NCBI RefSeq assembly: GCF_042100115.1
Contig: NC_091277.1
Coordinates: forward strand, 1,550,001-1,614,000
Reading direction: 5' to 3'
DNA from: Alternaria dauci
Lineage: Eukaryota; Ascomycota; Dothideomycetes; Pleosporales; Pleosporaceae
DNA: 64,000 nt
Shown here: piece by piece, positions 33,246 to 44,490 of the stretch
Position numbering within the stretch: the stretch's first letter is position 1
How the letters are laid out: each line of letters opens with the position of its first letter
Translations under genes and position numbers: made by a program
The notes under the pieces: generated by a model
Databases searched by the model: none
What the model was told of the DNA's origin: nothing
Seen by the model: only the letters and a program-made list of their open reading frames with translations

Positions 33246-36200
33246 GGTTGCAGTGTATCGATCAAAGCTGGAGAGATGTGAGGAGATGCTGCGGAGGAAA
33301 GATCCGTGGGGAGAGAGTACACCTTTAAATGATCATCACAGTACCAGCACAAGGGTCTTCGGCCAAAACGTGGTTGCTGGTCGTCTACCCTCGGCCCACT
33401 AAAAGATACGCTACCAAGGTACGACTGACGCGTGGAGAAAACTAGATAACGATTTTTTCCAACATCTTGGCCTTGGCTGGTGTAGCAATAATGCGAGCCT
33501 TGTTGATGGCGGTAGAGGCGCAAATAAACTGTGGGTACAAGGCGAACCTAACAGGGGCCTGTTGGTGGAGATGGGCATCTTGGGCCAATCTTGGAGAAGA
33601 GCGGAGGACGCTTGCAAGCCAACAAGCGCGCTCGGCACAGGATGCCTCTTCTCTTAGCCCGAGGTCTACCTCCACATTACGTCATGTGTGCAAGGCTTGG
33701 AGTGACGCTGGGGGAGCCCTGGCGGAAAGATGAAGGCTGAACGGTTGGTGAACGGCTGGTTTGGCTGTCATTTCGAGAATCATGAAAGAAGTTTCTTCGC
33801 GCACTACGCCACGCCGAGTCGCCGTTGTTGAACCTACGGTACGCATGTGCATGTCAAGACGAATGCAGGAACTCAGCGTTCGTTTGCATACCGCCAGTCG
33901 TCGAGGGCGCCATCTCGGGCTACATGCCGCCGTGTATGGATAGCGTCCTAAGTTTTCCTATATGGCACGGTTTCGATCTCAACAGGAGTACGCTTGACGT
34001 CATGCACCGGCGACTCGCGTCCGTCCCCATGCAGGGTCTGACCAACCGTGCGCATGCGGCTCTGCAGCCTCTGCGACTTGGCCGATGATCTTAACTAATA
34101 GGGACCGTGAGTAGTGGAGCTTAAACACGCCATGTTCTGCAACGGTGACGATGCGTGCTGTGAGGTCGGGTCCGCTACCTAACGTGTGACATGGAGTGCA
34201 GACGAACATTGGGCGGAACTGAGGCTCGGAGACGACTGCCGGCCGGGAGGAGACATTCCTTGCACGTGATGGCGGTGTGCTTCATGCGAGCCTTGGAGGT
34301 TCCCGAGGTAGGACGTCAGTGTGGCTTTGGCACCCAAATAGATTTTCCACTGAGGTCAGCATCCTCATTTGCTTACATCGTTCCTACAAAACCTCGCCGT
34401 GCGGTTGATCGCCTTGGCCGACGTTGCGAGCGGTATGCGATAATCGCGCTTTCTGCCACGGCGGGATAAGTTGCCAATGTGCATGCTTAGCAGTCGGGGG
34501 AGGCTCGTGTGGAGTTCCCAAGCCTAGCGTGGAGATGAGGCTCTCATTGTGCAGATCTCGGGCCTTCCTGTTTCGGGTTATCCGTGCTGACTGCTGTCCC
34601 AACTCCCTCCTTTCATCAACCACAAGGGAGACAAGAGCACCAGTGAATGCTCTAAACAACAATAGACAGAAACGCGACGACTCTCAATGTTGATCTATCT
34701 ACCCCGTGTCCCAATAAAACTGTGCGGATCTCTCCAGCACCCCAATAAATCCGCCCCCAAACTTTGCATCCGCAAGCATACCACATGCGCGGAAAAGACG
34801 GCTCCATATCGTGTGCCAAAACACGCCAAACACACCAACAACATGGTAACTCCACATATAACTGCCTAAACACCGTTTTTATATCCACTTCGGCACACAC
34901 TACACCGCGTTGTCGCACGTTTCCCTGCCAAGTGACATTCTCTCCAGTGTGTCACCGGAAGCGCCGTCAATGTCGGGGTCTCCGCTTTATTCCAATGCCG
35001 TATTGATAATCATATTGACGACCGCACTCCACATTTCTAGCACCTCCATAAACGCAGGGTCGTTCCGAAATCCGCCAATAGCTTTTGATTATGTATCACG
35101 GTTGTGAGTGACCTCCACAGAATCGCTTGCTTTGATCCCACTTGGTCACCATCGTGAACCCCGTTGCCAGAACTCTGGGACTGGGGAAAACGGCGAAGAT
35201 CAAACTGAAGGGTGGTTTGCTGCCATCTTCTAGCTCTGGGGTCTCCGCTCGATGCGAGCGCTGCATGTAGATAAACAGATCCACTGTATTATGACGGCGG
35301 TGCAACCACTGTGCCGCATAAAGGCGTGCTACTGCCCCGACTGATTCGACCTCCGACCTTGCGTCGGGGGAACTTATTCAATCCGATCCAAGACTTCGCC
35401 AATGTGCGAAGGATGCTGCCAATGTCCGATAATTCCATTCGATGTTCCGTGATAATGCGGAGATCCCACCATCTCCAGGATTTATTGCTCCTCAACAATC
35501 ATGTGTCCCACCATCGCTAAAATCACCCGGCCAGTCATGCAGTGCCCAGTAGTCGCCAATGCTAGTCGCAGAACAGCGGACCCAAGGGGCGGACAAGAGT
35601 TCGGGCTTGGACGCCTTGAACTCTCTCATTCCTACCTTGTTCGTTCACACATGTGCACCGGTGATGAACCGAGGCAGCATCTCGGTGAATCTGGCGTGTC
35701 CCTCTTCTGTCTACGGAACGGCCCTTTTCCAATACCTGGTGCTGACTATCACATGTCCTTCACAATGCCACCGGCGACAATCTTATAGGTTCTTGTCTCC
35801 AAGACTGACGCGCCAGGCATGCTTCTAGGGAAACGAACGGAGAGAACGCGTGTACATCGCTTTGTCAGTTGGGTAGTCGGTAATTCTGTAACAAGAAACT
35901 CGGTTTTCATGAGTTGGGCCAAAACAATCGTATGGCTTGAAGGTATTCGGTGAGCGCTGCAAAAACGGATGCCGACAAAATGTATGACTACTACCTGTAG
36001 GATTCGGTGTGGTTGTTTATGGCTCAGTTTGAGCTTCCTCATAGCATCGACTTTGCGTCTGCTATTCGAGATTGGGAGTTGTTCCAATCCAAACAACTGT
36101 CTAGATCGCCATTGGATTAGCGACGATATTTTGACAAAAAATAGTCAGTCATGCAAGCAAAGAATCGGTATCGTGTTGTAGATTTAGTAGTTTGCTGTAA

Positions 36201-36765
36201 TTTTCATGCATGTGTGATTACATAGCAGGCTCGGTTGTTACTGGTACCAATGCGAGAGTGGTATGTGGGCAGCACGCGTGAAGCACCACGGAAGACGCAT
36301 CGTTCGCGAAGAGGACAAAAGACCAGCACTATTGTATATGATGCGGATCGTTGGCACTGTTGTCTGTTGATGAGGACAATATTGGTGCCTGAATTAGCAG
36401 GCTCAACGAAAGGCGGGGCCAGTGCGCACGAGCCGCCCAGGTCATGTTAGCGTGATGGGCCTCCGACGCGTCGCCAGTACTGTAGCTCACTTACGCGTTT
36501 CGATACCGCAACTGGCCTGCCATGTCTTCCATAGGGAGGATCAACGGATAGAAGCGACCTATAAATTTCCGAAAATCATCATTTTCCTTTCCCAGAACGA
36601 CTGATTTCGTAACTGCGCGGCCTCGCCGGACGATCTCTGCCCAACTAGACAAATTACCCTTGTTTTGACTATTGCTGTGCTTCACGCTCACCGGGGTTTT
36701 GCGCGTTCAAAATAGCCATTCACGGTTCAACATCGGCCTCGTTGTGAAGCATTTCTCTCGCCACC
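33246..36765. other. long gene-poor region
   Basis: About 3.5 kb between the sugar transporter start (minus) and the Pof3-like gene start (plus). Frames up to about 115 codons occur on both strands, but none has a domain, good composition or a spliceable chain. It should contain two promoters. No repeats or transposon ends were noticed by eye. Confidence 0.4.
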
Positions 36766-38668
36766 GTGGCTCGCACAATGCTACCAGAAGAGTACCAGGA
36801 AATCGGCCGCAGCTACTATAAGCTGAAACAGTATGAGAAAGCCTTGGAGACGTTCTCAAAAGGCATCGAGTCTTGCCCGACCGCAGAGTTGTATGATCAT
36901 CGGGCTGCCACATACGAGAAATTGGGAAATTCCAATGCTGCTGTCAAAGATGGCCGAGAGATGATCAGATTGAACAAGCAGGATGTCAAGGGATATCTAC
37001 GCACAGCGAATGTATTGGAGAAGATGGGAAAGCCTGAGACAGCTCTTGGAATCTACAAGTATGGTATGAAGAATGTGCCAGTGAGCGACAAGAACTTCAA
37101 AGTAAGTGAAATGTTCCTGTCCCACCTCCCGGTCCCTGTGGGGGCAGTGCCGCCGCCATCACTCTGAAGAGAAGCTCAACTGGCTCATTACTCCCTTCGT
37201 CAAAGAATGACTGCTCTCTGATTTTCACTTTAAACGTGTGACTGACGGTTACCAGCTCTTGCAACAACTCCACGACAAACAAACACGTAAACTATCGCCT
37301 GCATCAGCCATCGACCCATTAACGGTCTTGCCCGCTGAGTTAGCGGAGATGGTACTGGAATATTGCTCCTTCCGCCACATGGTCAACTGCATGCGCGTCA
37401 GCAAGGGGTGGCGGGACTATCTTGCTAAGCTACCCAAGCTTTGGATGCATCTCGACCTGTCCGGTGCCCGCAGACCTGTTCCTCGCTCCTTTATCAATAC
37501 CGCCTTCAAACGCTCAGAATTCCGTATGACACGCGCCACTGTGCACCGCTTCGAACATATGGACGTCATCAAGAACCTTGCTAAGGCAGCAAATGACCTC
37601 TCAGAACTGGAGCTCATATCTCTACCACATACTATGCCAGCTGTGTTGCTCGATATTGTCGAAGGTGCTCCAAATCTGAAGAAGCTCATCATACATCCGG
37701 AGATTAGCGGCAACACTGCGGTGGCGATAATGCATGCTCGGCCTGCGCTGGAGCATATAACCTTTGGATCATTGAGGGGCATGGCAGTTTCGTCGAGGGA
37801 CATGGGATCTGCCATTAAATGGGCAGTCTCATTTGGGAACCTTCGAACACTTGGCATACACTGGTCTCATGAGGTCATGGCGACCCATTTCGGACTCGCC
37901 GAACTACTGAGCCGTACACCATGCCTTGAGAACTTGTCACTCTCCAATATGGGAGGTTTTCAATTCGGACAAGGGTGGCCCAATGAAGTAGCCAAGTTGC
38001 CGCCGCTCAAGAGTCTAGTGTTGAAACGGGTGAATCTCCAAGGCTTCCCATTACTGCCGCCAACATTACAACGACTTGTTCTTGATAACAATGGCAGCCG
38101 CGGTAGCTTAAATCTGACAGACTTTGGAGGTTTGGAGCGGTGCTGTGTCCCAGAGCTTACAGACTTGACCATATCTGGCTTCGACGGCCTAGATGCAAGT
38201 TCTAACGGATTAGACAGCCTACTAGAATGCTGTTCCGAAAAGAGCGAAGCGCATACATGCTTAACGGGAAAAGGCCTTCACTCTTTATCTCTGCATGGTT
38301 TACTCGAAGGCGATAGCCGATTATTCACTCCACTGGGCCGAAACTCGATATTAGGCCACTCACCACGGATTCTCTCACCAGCGCTTGAATCCTTGGATAT
38401 TGCCACTGTGCAATGCAACGACGACGACATCGAGGCACTTCTCACCTATAAAACGGGACTCAAGATGATTGACCTGTCGCACACTAATATCACGGGAGCG
38501 TCCATCAAGATGCTGGCTGACGGGCTTGCAACATTGAAGAGCATCAAAGCGAATAATTGTACCAAGATCAATGGGCGGGACGCAATTCAGTACGCAGAAC
38601 GAAAGGGGATATCGGTAAGTTGCCAGATGATAGAGCAGAAAGGCGGACGAAGGATTCGATATGGCTAG
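36766..38668 (+). CDS. TPR/F-box/LRR protein, Pof3/Dia2 type
   Basis: Substrate receptor of an SCF ubiquitin ligase by its domain order. Exons 36766-37101 and 37256-38668 give about 582 aa, with a 154-nt intron (GTAAGT donor, TTACCAG acceptor, phase 0). Residues 1-112 form TPR repeats (IGRSYYKLKQYEKALETFSK, ATYEKLGNSNAAVKDGREMI, LRTANVLEKMGKPETALGIY). The F-box follows (LTVLPAELAEMVLEYCSFRH), then leucine-rich repeats to the C terminus (LENLSLSNMG, LKSLVLKRVNLQ, LKMIDLSHTNITGASIKML). This TPR/F-box/LRR order matches fission yeast Pof3 and budding yeast Dia2, which act in genome stability and replication-linked ubiquitylation. In-frame Met at residue 5 is an alternative start. Confidence 0.85.
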
Positions 38669-38934
38669 CAGACCAAGACACAGGAGCGGAAGTGGAACTT
38701 CATGTATCTATATAGCGGTATAATACTTATGCCATCATGTTATCGTGAGCGCGTGCCAGAAAAAAAAAAGAACACAAGCCCAAACACCGTCCCCAGAACT
38801 TCTGCGCGCCCACGCAATGCATATATCGAACCCGACCAGAAGACGCCTCCCAGTTGCCCTCAAAAAGACTAACGCCACGCCAATATGCTTGTGAAGTACG
38901 ATGCAAAGCACAAAAACCGAATCGAAAGAGAATA
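38669..38934. other. convergent 3' flanks
   Basis: Short gap between the Pof3-like gene and the Kelch-BTB gene, with a run of ten or so A residues near 38761. No gene. Confidence 0.5.
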
Positions 38935-41374
38935 TTAGTTCACATCCATGCCATCATCCTCCACTTCATCCTCTCCGTCGTCTTCACCGGCAGTGAGAAC
39001 GCCCGCGCTACCCAAGCTCCGCTTGCGATTGCTACCACCGAAAGAGCGACCGGTAAGCTGGCTGAGCAGATCCAGGTCTTCTCCACCGACGACACGAGCT
39101 TCTGGGGCGGCCTCGCAACTAAGCTCGATCAAGCTTGCAGGGCTAAGGTTACGGTAGCCTGCTGTGCGGACGACTCTACCAAAGTTTTGCATGCAGAACG
39201 TCGCTGCTCGCTGCTTGAGCCAATCCTCCCCAGCAGTAGCAGAACGCTCCCAGATTATGGCAGCGTGCTCAATATCGAGCTCTCGACCTAAGCGGTTTAC
39301 ACAGAGCAGGCGAAGACGAGGCATGTCGTAGATGTTCGACATGACAAGCATGCCGGCCACATCGTTCAGGCTGGGTCCATTCTGCGGGTTGGGCGCAATG
39401 CTATCGGTGTACAGGTAGAACAGGAAGGCTCGAACTGCCGAGTATGGTTCGGGGATGTGCATTTTCTTGGAATGAAACTCAGCCATCTGGGCGCTCCACA
39501 GACGGGCGAAATGAGGCCAACGAGCATGTAGAATGAGCTTATGGACGTGTATCGGTCGCGAGACCGGACCTACGGCTGTGGACGAGCCATTTGGATCTGG
39601 CGCTGCAACATCCACGTAGTCATCATCATCCGGATCGGCCGTTATGATAAAGTCTGCGCCACTGCCACTCTCTGGTGGTTGATCGAAAGTCAGGGACAGA
39701 TCCGCACCAATGCCGGTGAGATGCGAAGAGACATTGGCGTCAGAGGAGGGCATCATCTTGGAGCGCGTGTCCGACGCCAGTTCGTTACCCAAGATGCCGT
39801 ACTTGCGAAGGTCGATGGCGAGAACGTCGCTAAGATACTCACCATTATGGTTCCCATCGTTGGCCGACTCGATTGGGCTGCCCAGAAGCCATGCATGTGT
39901 TCCTTCAGGGTTGGTGGTGCAATAGTGCCAGCGGTAGTTGGGGCTGTAAAGATCCTTTCCGTCAGCGAGCTTCTGCCATCGCAAAGTGTCTAGCTCCAGA
40001 CTAGACAAGCTAGTCTCACAACTCAGCTCTGCCGGAGTGACAAAGTCGAGCATGCAGCCAGAAGAGAAGATGTGGAAGTGGGTGCCCGCGGCTTGTGACG
40101 GTAGGTTTGGACTGGAGTGGAATCTGAGGGACGAGATGGAGCCAGGCGCAACGTAGGGCGACCGACTTGAGCTCATTCCGTGGTATGATTGAACGCTGGA
40201 GTTTGCCGTGTAACCAGTACTGCCGGTCGCGAGCTGACCAGAAGCCGGCACGGGGTAACGATGTCGGGATGAGAGGAGTTGCCGGTCGCCGGTCCCGTAT
40301 TTCATTGCGTGATCAAACTCGGGGCTGCCGCGAAGATCGAGCCACCAGATCTCGTTGTTCTTTTCCATATCGTCGTTGATGCCACCAAATATCCAGATGC
40401 GACCGTTCCAGATCCAGCTGGCGTGATCGTAACGAGGGACGAATTTCCATGTTCGAGACCAGGTCCACGTCTTGAGGTCGAGGTAACAAATGTCGTCTAG
40501 CACACTATCATGTCCAGTCTGGCCACCGCTGATGTATAGTTTGTCGTCATATATGACAGCCGAGTGGCGCGCGCGGCCGCGAGGTATGGGCCCATGGAGT
40601 TCGGGCTGCGTCCAGTGGGCGGTTTTGAGGTCGAATACAATGACGTCGGCGAGATGCTGGCGGTGCTCGTTCTCTCCCCCGAATACTAGAAGCTTATTGC
40701 CTTGCCAAAGACATGCAGTGTGTCCTAAGATAGGGTGTCAGTCGAGATACAGGTAGTGTGTGTGCGTGGAGCTAGAGCGGTGAGCACGTACCCATCCGTA
40801 CGCCTGGAATGTCGCCGTAGTTGTCGACCAGATTCCACTGCCGCGTGACGAGGTTCAAACGAAGCACGTGGTTGTATACTTCGTCCGTGTACTGGTCGAA
40901 GCCCCCAAAGGCGTATATCTGGTCGTCGCCAACATATGTCACGGAGGCATTGACGAGGCAGGCGGGCTTGGCGCCAATTGTCGAGATCATCTTGGGCTTG
41001 TAGCCTTCGACGGCTGATCGACGGCTGCGGACGGGGCTCGCAGACATGAGGAACGTGTTGTTGGTGGAGCTGGCGGATGCGGGCGTGTTGGTATGGGAGA
41101 GGCTGGGCGAGGGTGTCGAGGAGACGGCAGGGTTGAGGATATTGGACGAGAAAGCGGATCGAGCGGATGAGTGTGCCATGGGTCGTGAGCGGCGAAGTTG
41201 GCGAGGGTAGTTTGGTGGTAAGAGCCCCAGTGGGCAGGGGTGGCCTTTGTCTAGGCTGCGAGAATGTTTGATGGGAGGAAGTTGAGTTGGCTGGCCGTGC
41301 ATATTGCCGCCCCTCACCGCCCTAGCTCGAACCGGAAGCGCCGACCCACGACGACTCAGCCCGGCCACGGCCAC
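38935..41374 (-). CDS. Kelch-repeat/BTB protein (Ral2-like)
   Basis: Exons 41374-40792 and 40724-38935 give about 790 aa, with a 67-nt intron (GTACGT donor, TTAG acceptor, phase 1) that rebuilds VRMGHTACLWQGNKL. A Ser/Pro-rich disordered start is followed by Kelch repeats: IYAFGGFDQYTDEVYNHVL, LLVFGGENEHRQHLADVIVF, LYISGGQTGHDSVLDDICYL and IWIFGGINDDMEKNNEIWWL. Near the C terminus a BTB domain appears (IHVHKLILHARWPHFARLW), ending in an acidic tail (EDDGEDEVEDDGMDVN). The Kelch-then-BTB order recalls fission yeast Ral2, which acts upstream of Ras1; that link is inference from architecture. The start may be 41374, 41304 or 41179; the last one (MAHSSARSAFSS) is also plausible. Confidence 0.85.
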
Positions 41375-42022
41375 AGGGAAAAGAGCGAAGCCACCCGAGA
41401 TTTGGCCACTGAGAGGGCGGATTTCTCCTCAAATCAATGCACGAGGGGCGGGACCTGGTTGAGACGACCAGGGGCAGTCGAGTAAGTGTGCGTCGCAACC
41501 AAGTGCAATTATTCTGATGCGTCGCAGTCAGCCTGCCACGAGGAGACCCTATGAAGCTGTCATGGAGGCTGCATGCAACACCAAGGCCATGCGGAGGCAC
41601 GGCGACTATGCAAGCAGGCTTCATAAACCGGATGCACCTTTCACCGTCATGTGATGTCATGCCGTGCGTCCAAGGTTCCGTCGTCCAGCCAGCCTCGCGC
41701 AGGGTCCTGTCTGGGTCCTGCTCTCGGTTACCTGGCCAACGCAAGCGTAAACAAAGGATACTTAAACATCCCCATACCTGCCCGCCTACATACCCACTGC
41801 CACACACACTCTACTACTGCGCGCACCGCCCTGAATCCACATCTCCAGAGCGCAGTCCACTTAATCACTTTCGAATCAATACTTCAAAGCATCGATTACA
41901 GCATTGTCTTATACTAATCCTTACAACATATAGCAGAAGCCAAATCCCATACTGTATGCCAGCAACCCAGATACACACACTAAACCATCCAGCTAACCTA
42001 GTCCAGCAAGAGACTAGCAGTC
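41375..42022. promoter_or_regulatory. shared divergent promoter region, Kelch-BTB gene and Cdc20
   Basis: About 650 bases between two divergent start codons (Kelch-BTB on minus, Cdc20 on plus). The stretch from about 41760 to 42000 is C/A-rich and lacks coding composition, like a long Cdc20 5' leader. No specific factor site was identified. Confidence 0.4.
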
Positions 42023-43822
42023 ATGGCAAGCACAGCAGTCTGCGTGACTCCGGTCAAGAAGCGCTCTGCGGTCTTCAACACCCGTACCGCCGGCGGTCGG
42101 ATCCCACTGACACCCTCTCCCCGCACCCCACGCACCCAGACTCCCGATGTGCAGGCACACGAGTCAATCCATGGCAACGACTTCAAGTCCCGCCTCCAGC
42201 GCTCCGTCACAAAGAACACGCGCGACTCACCAAAGTCCAACATTGCTCGCTCCCACACACACACGCCCCGTCGGTTAGAACTCGGTGTATCAGAGTGGGC
42301 CCTCACTGGCTCCGGCACTGCTGCCGCGGCCAAGGCAAAGAAGGAGAAGAAGGAGGCGGCGGCTGCTATCCGCGCCCGCCCTACCAAGACGCGCATTGCC
42401 TACAACGCTGCCGACCGTTTCATCCCCAACCGGACAGCAAGCGAGGGCATCCGCAGTGTCGGCGCCACCAAGCTCGATGTCGAACAGCGTCCCAAGTCTA
42501 GCTCCAAGCAGGAGGGTTCAGCCGTGCTTGCCAACGCCGCCAGTGCTTTCGATCTTGGTGGCCGTGGCTCAGAGGAGGATGTCACACTTTCCTTGGAAGG
42601 TCTGAGCCTCGAGGACGACGACGAGGAGAGCCGATCAAAGTCAAAGCCTGCTCCTGGCCAGGCCGCATACCAGTCCACACTCGCCTCAGCATGTGGCATC
42701 AACACAAACACTCGTATTCTTGCCTTCAAGCCTGCCCCGCCCGAGTCGTCAAAGCCCATCGACCTCCGCTCGCAATACAACCGTCCCCTCAAGCCCACCA
42801 GCGCCGTCAATGCACAGAGCCGTCGTCGCATCCCGTCGGCACCTGAGCGCGTCCTTGATGCTCCCGGTCTTGTCGATGACTACTACCTCAACCTGCTCGA
42901 CTGGTCTTCCGGTAACCAGGTCGCCATCGGTCTTGAGCGCTCAGTCTACGTCTGGTCTGCTGACTCCGGCTCAGTGGCCTCTCTTCTCGAGTGCCCTGCC
43001 GACACTTACATCTCCTCGGTCAAGTGGTCTGGCGACGGTGCCTACGTTGGTGTCGGTCTCGGCACGGGCGAGGTTCAGATCTGGGATGTTGAGGAACAGA
43101 CCAAGCTCCGTAGCATGTTCGGCCACGAAACCCGCGTTGGTGTCATGGGATGGAACAAGCACATCCTCTCCACCGGTGCCCGCTCTGGTCTCGTCTACAA
43201 CCACGATGTTCGCATCGCACAACACAAGATCGCTGAGCTCGTCTCCCATACCGGAGAGGTCTGTGGTCTCGAATGGCGCGCTGATGGTGCCCAACTCGCC
43301 ACTGGTGCCAACGACAACATGGTCAACATCTGGGATGCTCGCGCGCTTGCCGCTCCCAGATTCACCAAGACCAACCACCGTGCTGCCGTCAAGGCTGTCT
43401 CATGGTGCCCGTGGCAATCCAACCTGCTTGCGACTGGCGGTGGTTCCAACGACCGTCAAATCTACTTCTGGAACACCACTACCGGTGCTCGCATCAACCA
43501 CATCCCCACCGACTCCCAGGTCACCAGCCTGCGCTGGAGCACTCACTACAAGGAGATTGTCAGCACTGGTGGTTTTCCCGACAACAGCTTGAGCGTCTGG
43601 AGCTACCCCTCCGGTGTCAAGAACACCGAGATCCCTGCCCATGAGTCTCGTGTCCTCCACAGCTGCCTCAGCCCTGATGGCCAGATGCTTGCCACCGCCG
43701 CTGCCGACGAGTCCCTCAAGTTCTGGAAGATCTTCGAGAAGAAGCCCGGCCAGCCTTCTGTTGCCGCCGCTGGCTCTGCTTCCATGAAGCCCAGCGCCAC
43801 CAAGCAGATGACTATCCGTTAA
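42023..43822 (+). CDS. CDC20: APC/C activator Cdc20 (Slp1)
   Basis: WD40 activator of the anaphase-promoting complex, which presents securin and mitotic cyclins for ubiquitylation and is the target of the spindle checkpoint. Single exon, 599 aa. A disordered N-terminal region rich in Thr-Pro and Ser-Pro sites (LTPSPRTPRTQTPD) is followed by the C-box DRFIPNR at about residues 131-137, which docks on APC/C, and a KILR-like NTRILAF at about residue 229. The C-terminal WD40 propeller starts near DDYYLNLLDWSSGNQVAIGL and includes typical blades (VQIWDVEEQTKLRSMFGHE, NMVNIWDARAL, SLKFWKIFEKK). The protein ends in the Ile-Arg tail (TIR) that binds APC3. Cdc20 rather than Cdh1 is favoured by the lack of the Cdh1-type DRFIP(S) and by blade sequences, though both share the fold. 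Confidence 0.9.
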   Translation: MASTAVCVTPVKKRSAVFNTRTAGGRIPLTPSPRTPRTQTPDVQAHESIHGNDFKSRLQRSVTKNTRDSPKSNIARSHTHTPRRLELGVSEWALTGSGTAAAAKAKKEKKEAAAAIRARPTKTRIAYNAADRFIPNRTASEGIRSVGATKLDVEQRPKSSSKQEGSAVLANAASAFDLGGRGSEEDVTLSLEGLSLEDDDEESRSKSKPAPGQAAYQSTLASACGINTNTRILAFKPAPPESSKPIDLRSQYNRPLKPTSAVNAQSRRRIPSAPERVLDAPGLVDDYYLNLLDWSSGNQVAIGLERSVYVWSADSGSVASLLECPADTYISSVKWSGDGAYVGVGLGTGEVQIWDVEEQTKLRSMFGHETRVGVMGWNKHILSTGARSGLVYNHDVRIAQHKIAELVSHTGEVCGLEWRADGAQLATGANDNMVNIWDARALAAPRFTKTNHRAAVKAVSWCPWQSNLLATGGGSNDRQIYFWNTTTGARINHIPTDSQVTSLRWSTHYKEIVSTGGFPDNSLSVWSYPSGVKNTEIPAHESRVLHSCLSPDGQMLATAAADESLKFWKIFEKKPGQPSVAAAGSASMKPSATKQMTIR

Positions 43823-44490
43823 GTCACTGCAGTGGACCACGGAGGAGTTCACATGGGAAGTGTGAATTCACAAGGAGCAGTACGCTCAAATCACAAGTGT
43901 CTAGCACGGACATTACAACTATCGGTTTGCGCAAAGGAGCTGGTATCATTCATCCGACTCTACGCGCAACGGTGAGTTGGTAAGTATCACATCTCGTTTG
44001 GGTGTGTGACGCGATCCTCTTACCCCTTCACACGGGCAAGGCTTCTCCACATCTACCCTCGGAATATCTGGCAAGCGTACAACTGGGTCTCATCATGGCA
44101 TTCTTGTCCACGTTCAGCAAGCGAGGCGTCTCGGAAGCATTGCAAGGCGTTGAGAATTATATGACTGGCTTTTCGAGCGTCATATGGACAACGAAGTTCA
44201 TGACATCTACACATGGGGAAAAGACAGACTCGGTCTACTGTCTTTCGGGGGAGTTTCTTGTCATGGTTTTTATCACCGCGCCTTGGTGCGCTTGGGAAGG
44301 TGTTACATCTGGGACCGAGAGCAGGCGTCTGATCTTGGATAGAATGAAAACATCATCACACTTAAACTTTGTTAAGCTTCTTGCAAGTATAGTAGTATTG
44401 CTGCAACTGACCGATGCTGCGGAGCTGTTTTACGCTATTCCTCACTCCCACGAGACTCGCAACGCTGCGTCAACGTCTTGCGACCAGTGC
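43823..44490. other. convergent 3' flanks
   Basis: About 670 bases between the 3' ends of Cdc20 and Dur3. A plus-strand frame starting at 44002 runs on as an antisense shadow through the Dur3 gene and is not protein-like. No gene called. Confidence 0.45.

Noticed and set aside
37417..37857. Minus-strand open frame of 146 codons
   Set aside because: Antisense to the F-box/LRR exon, which has clear repeats.
42693..43592. Plus-strand open frame of 299 codons, very Ser/Thr/Pro-rich
   Set aside because: It is a shifted-frame shadow of Cdc20, whose frame has all the expected motifs.
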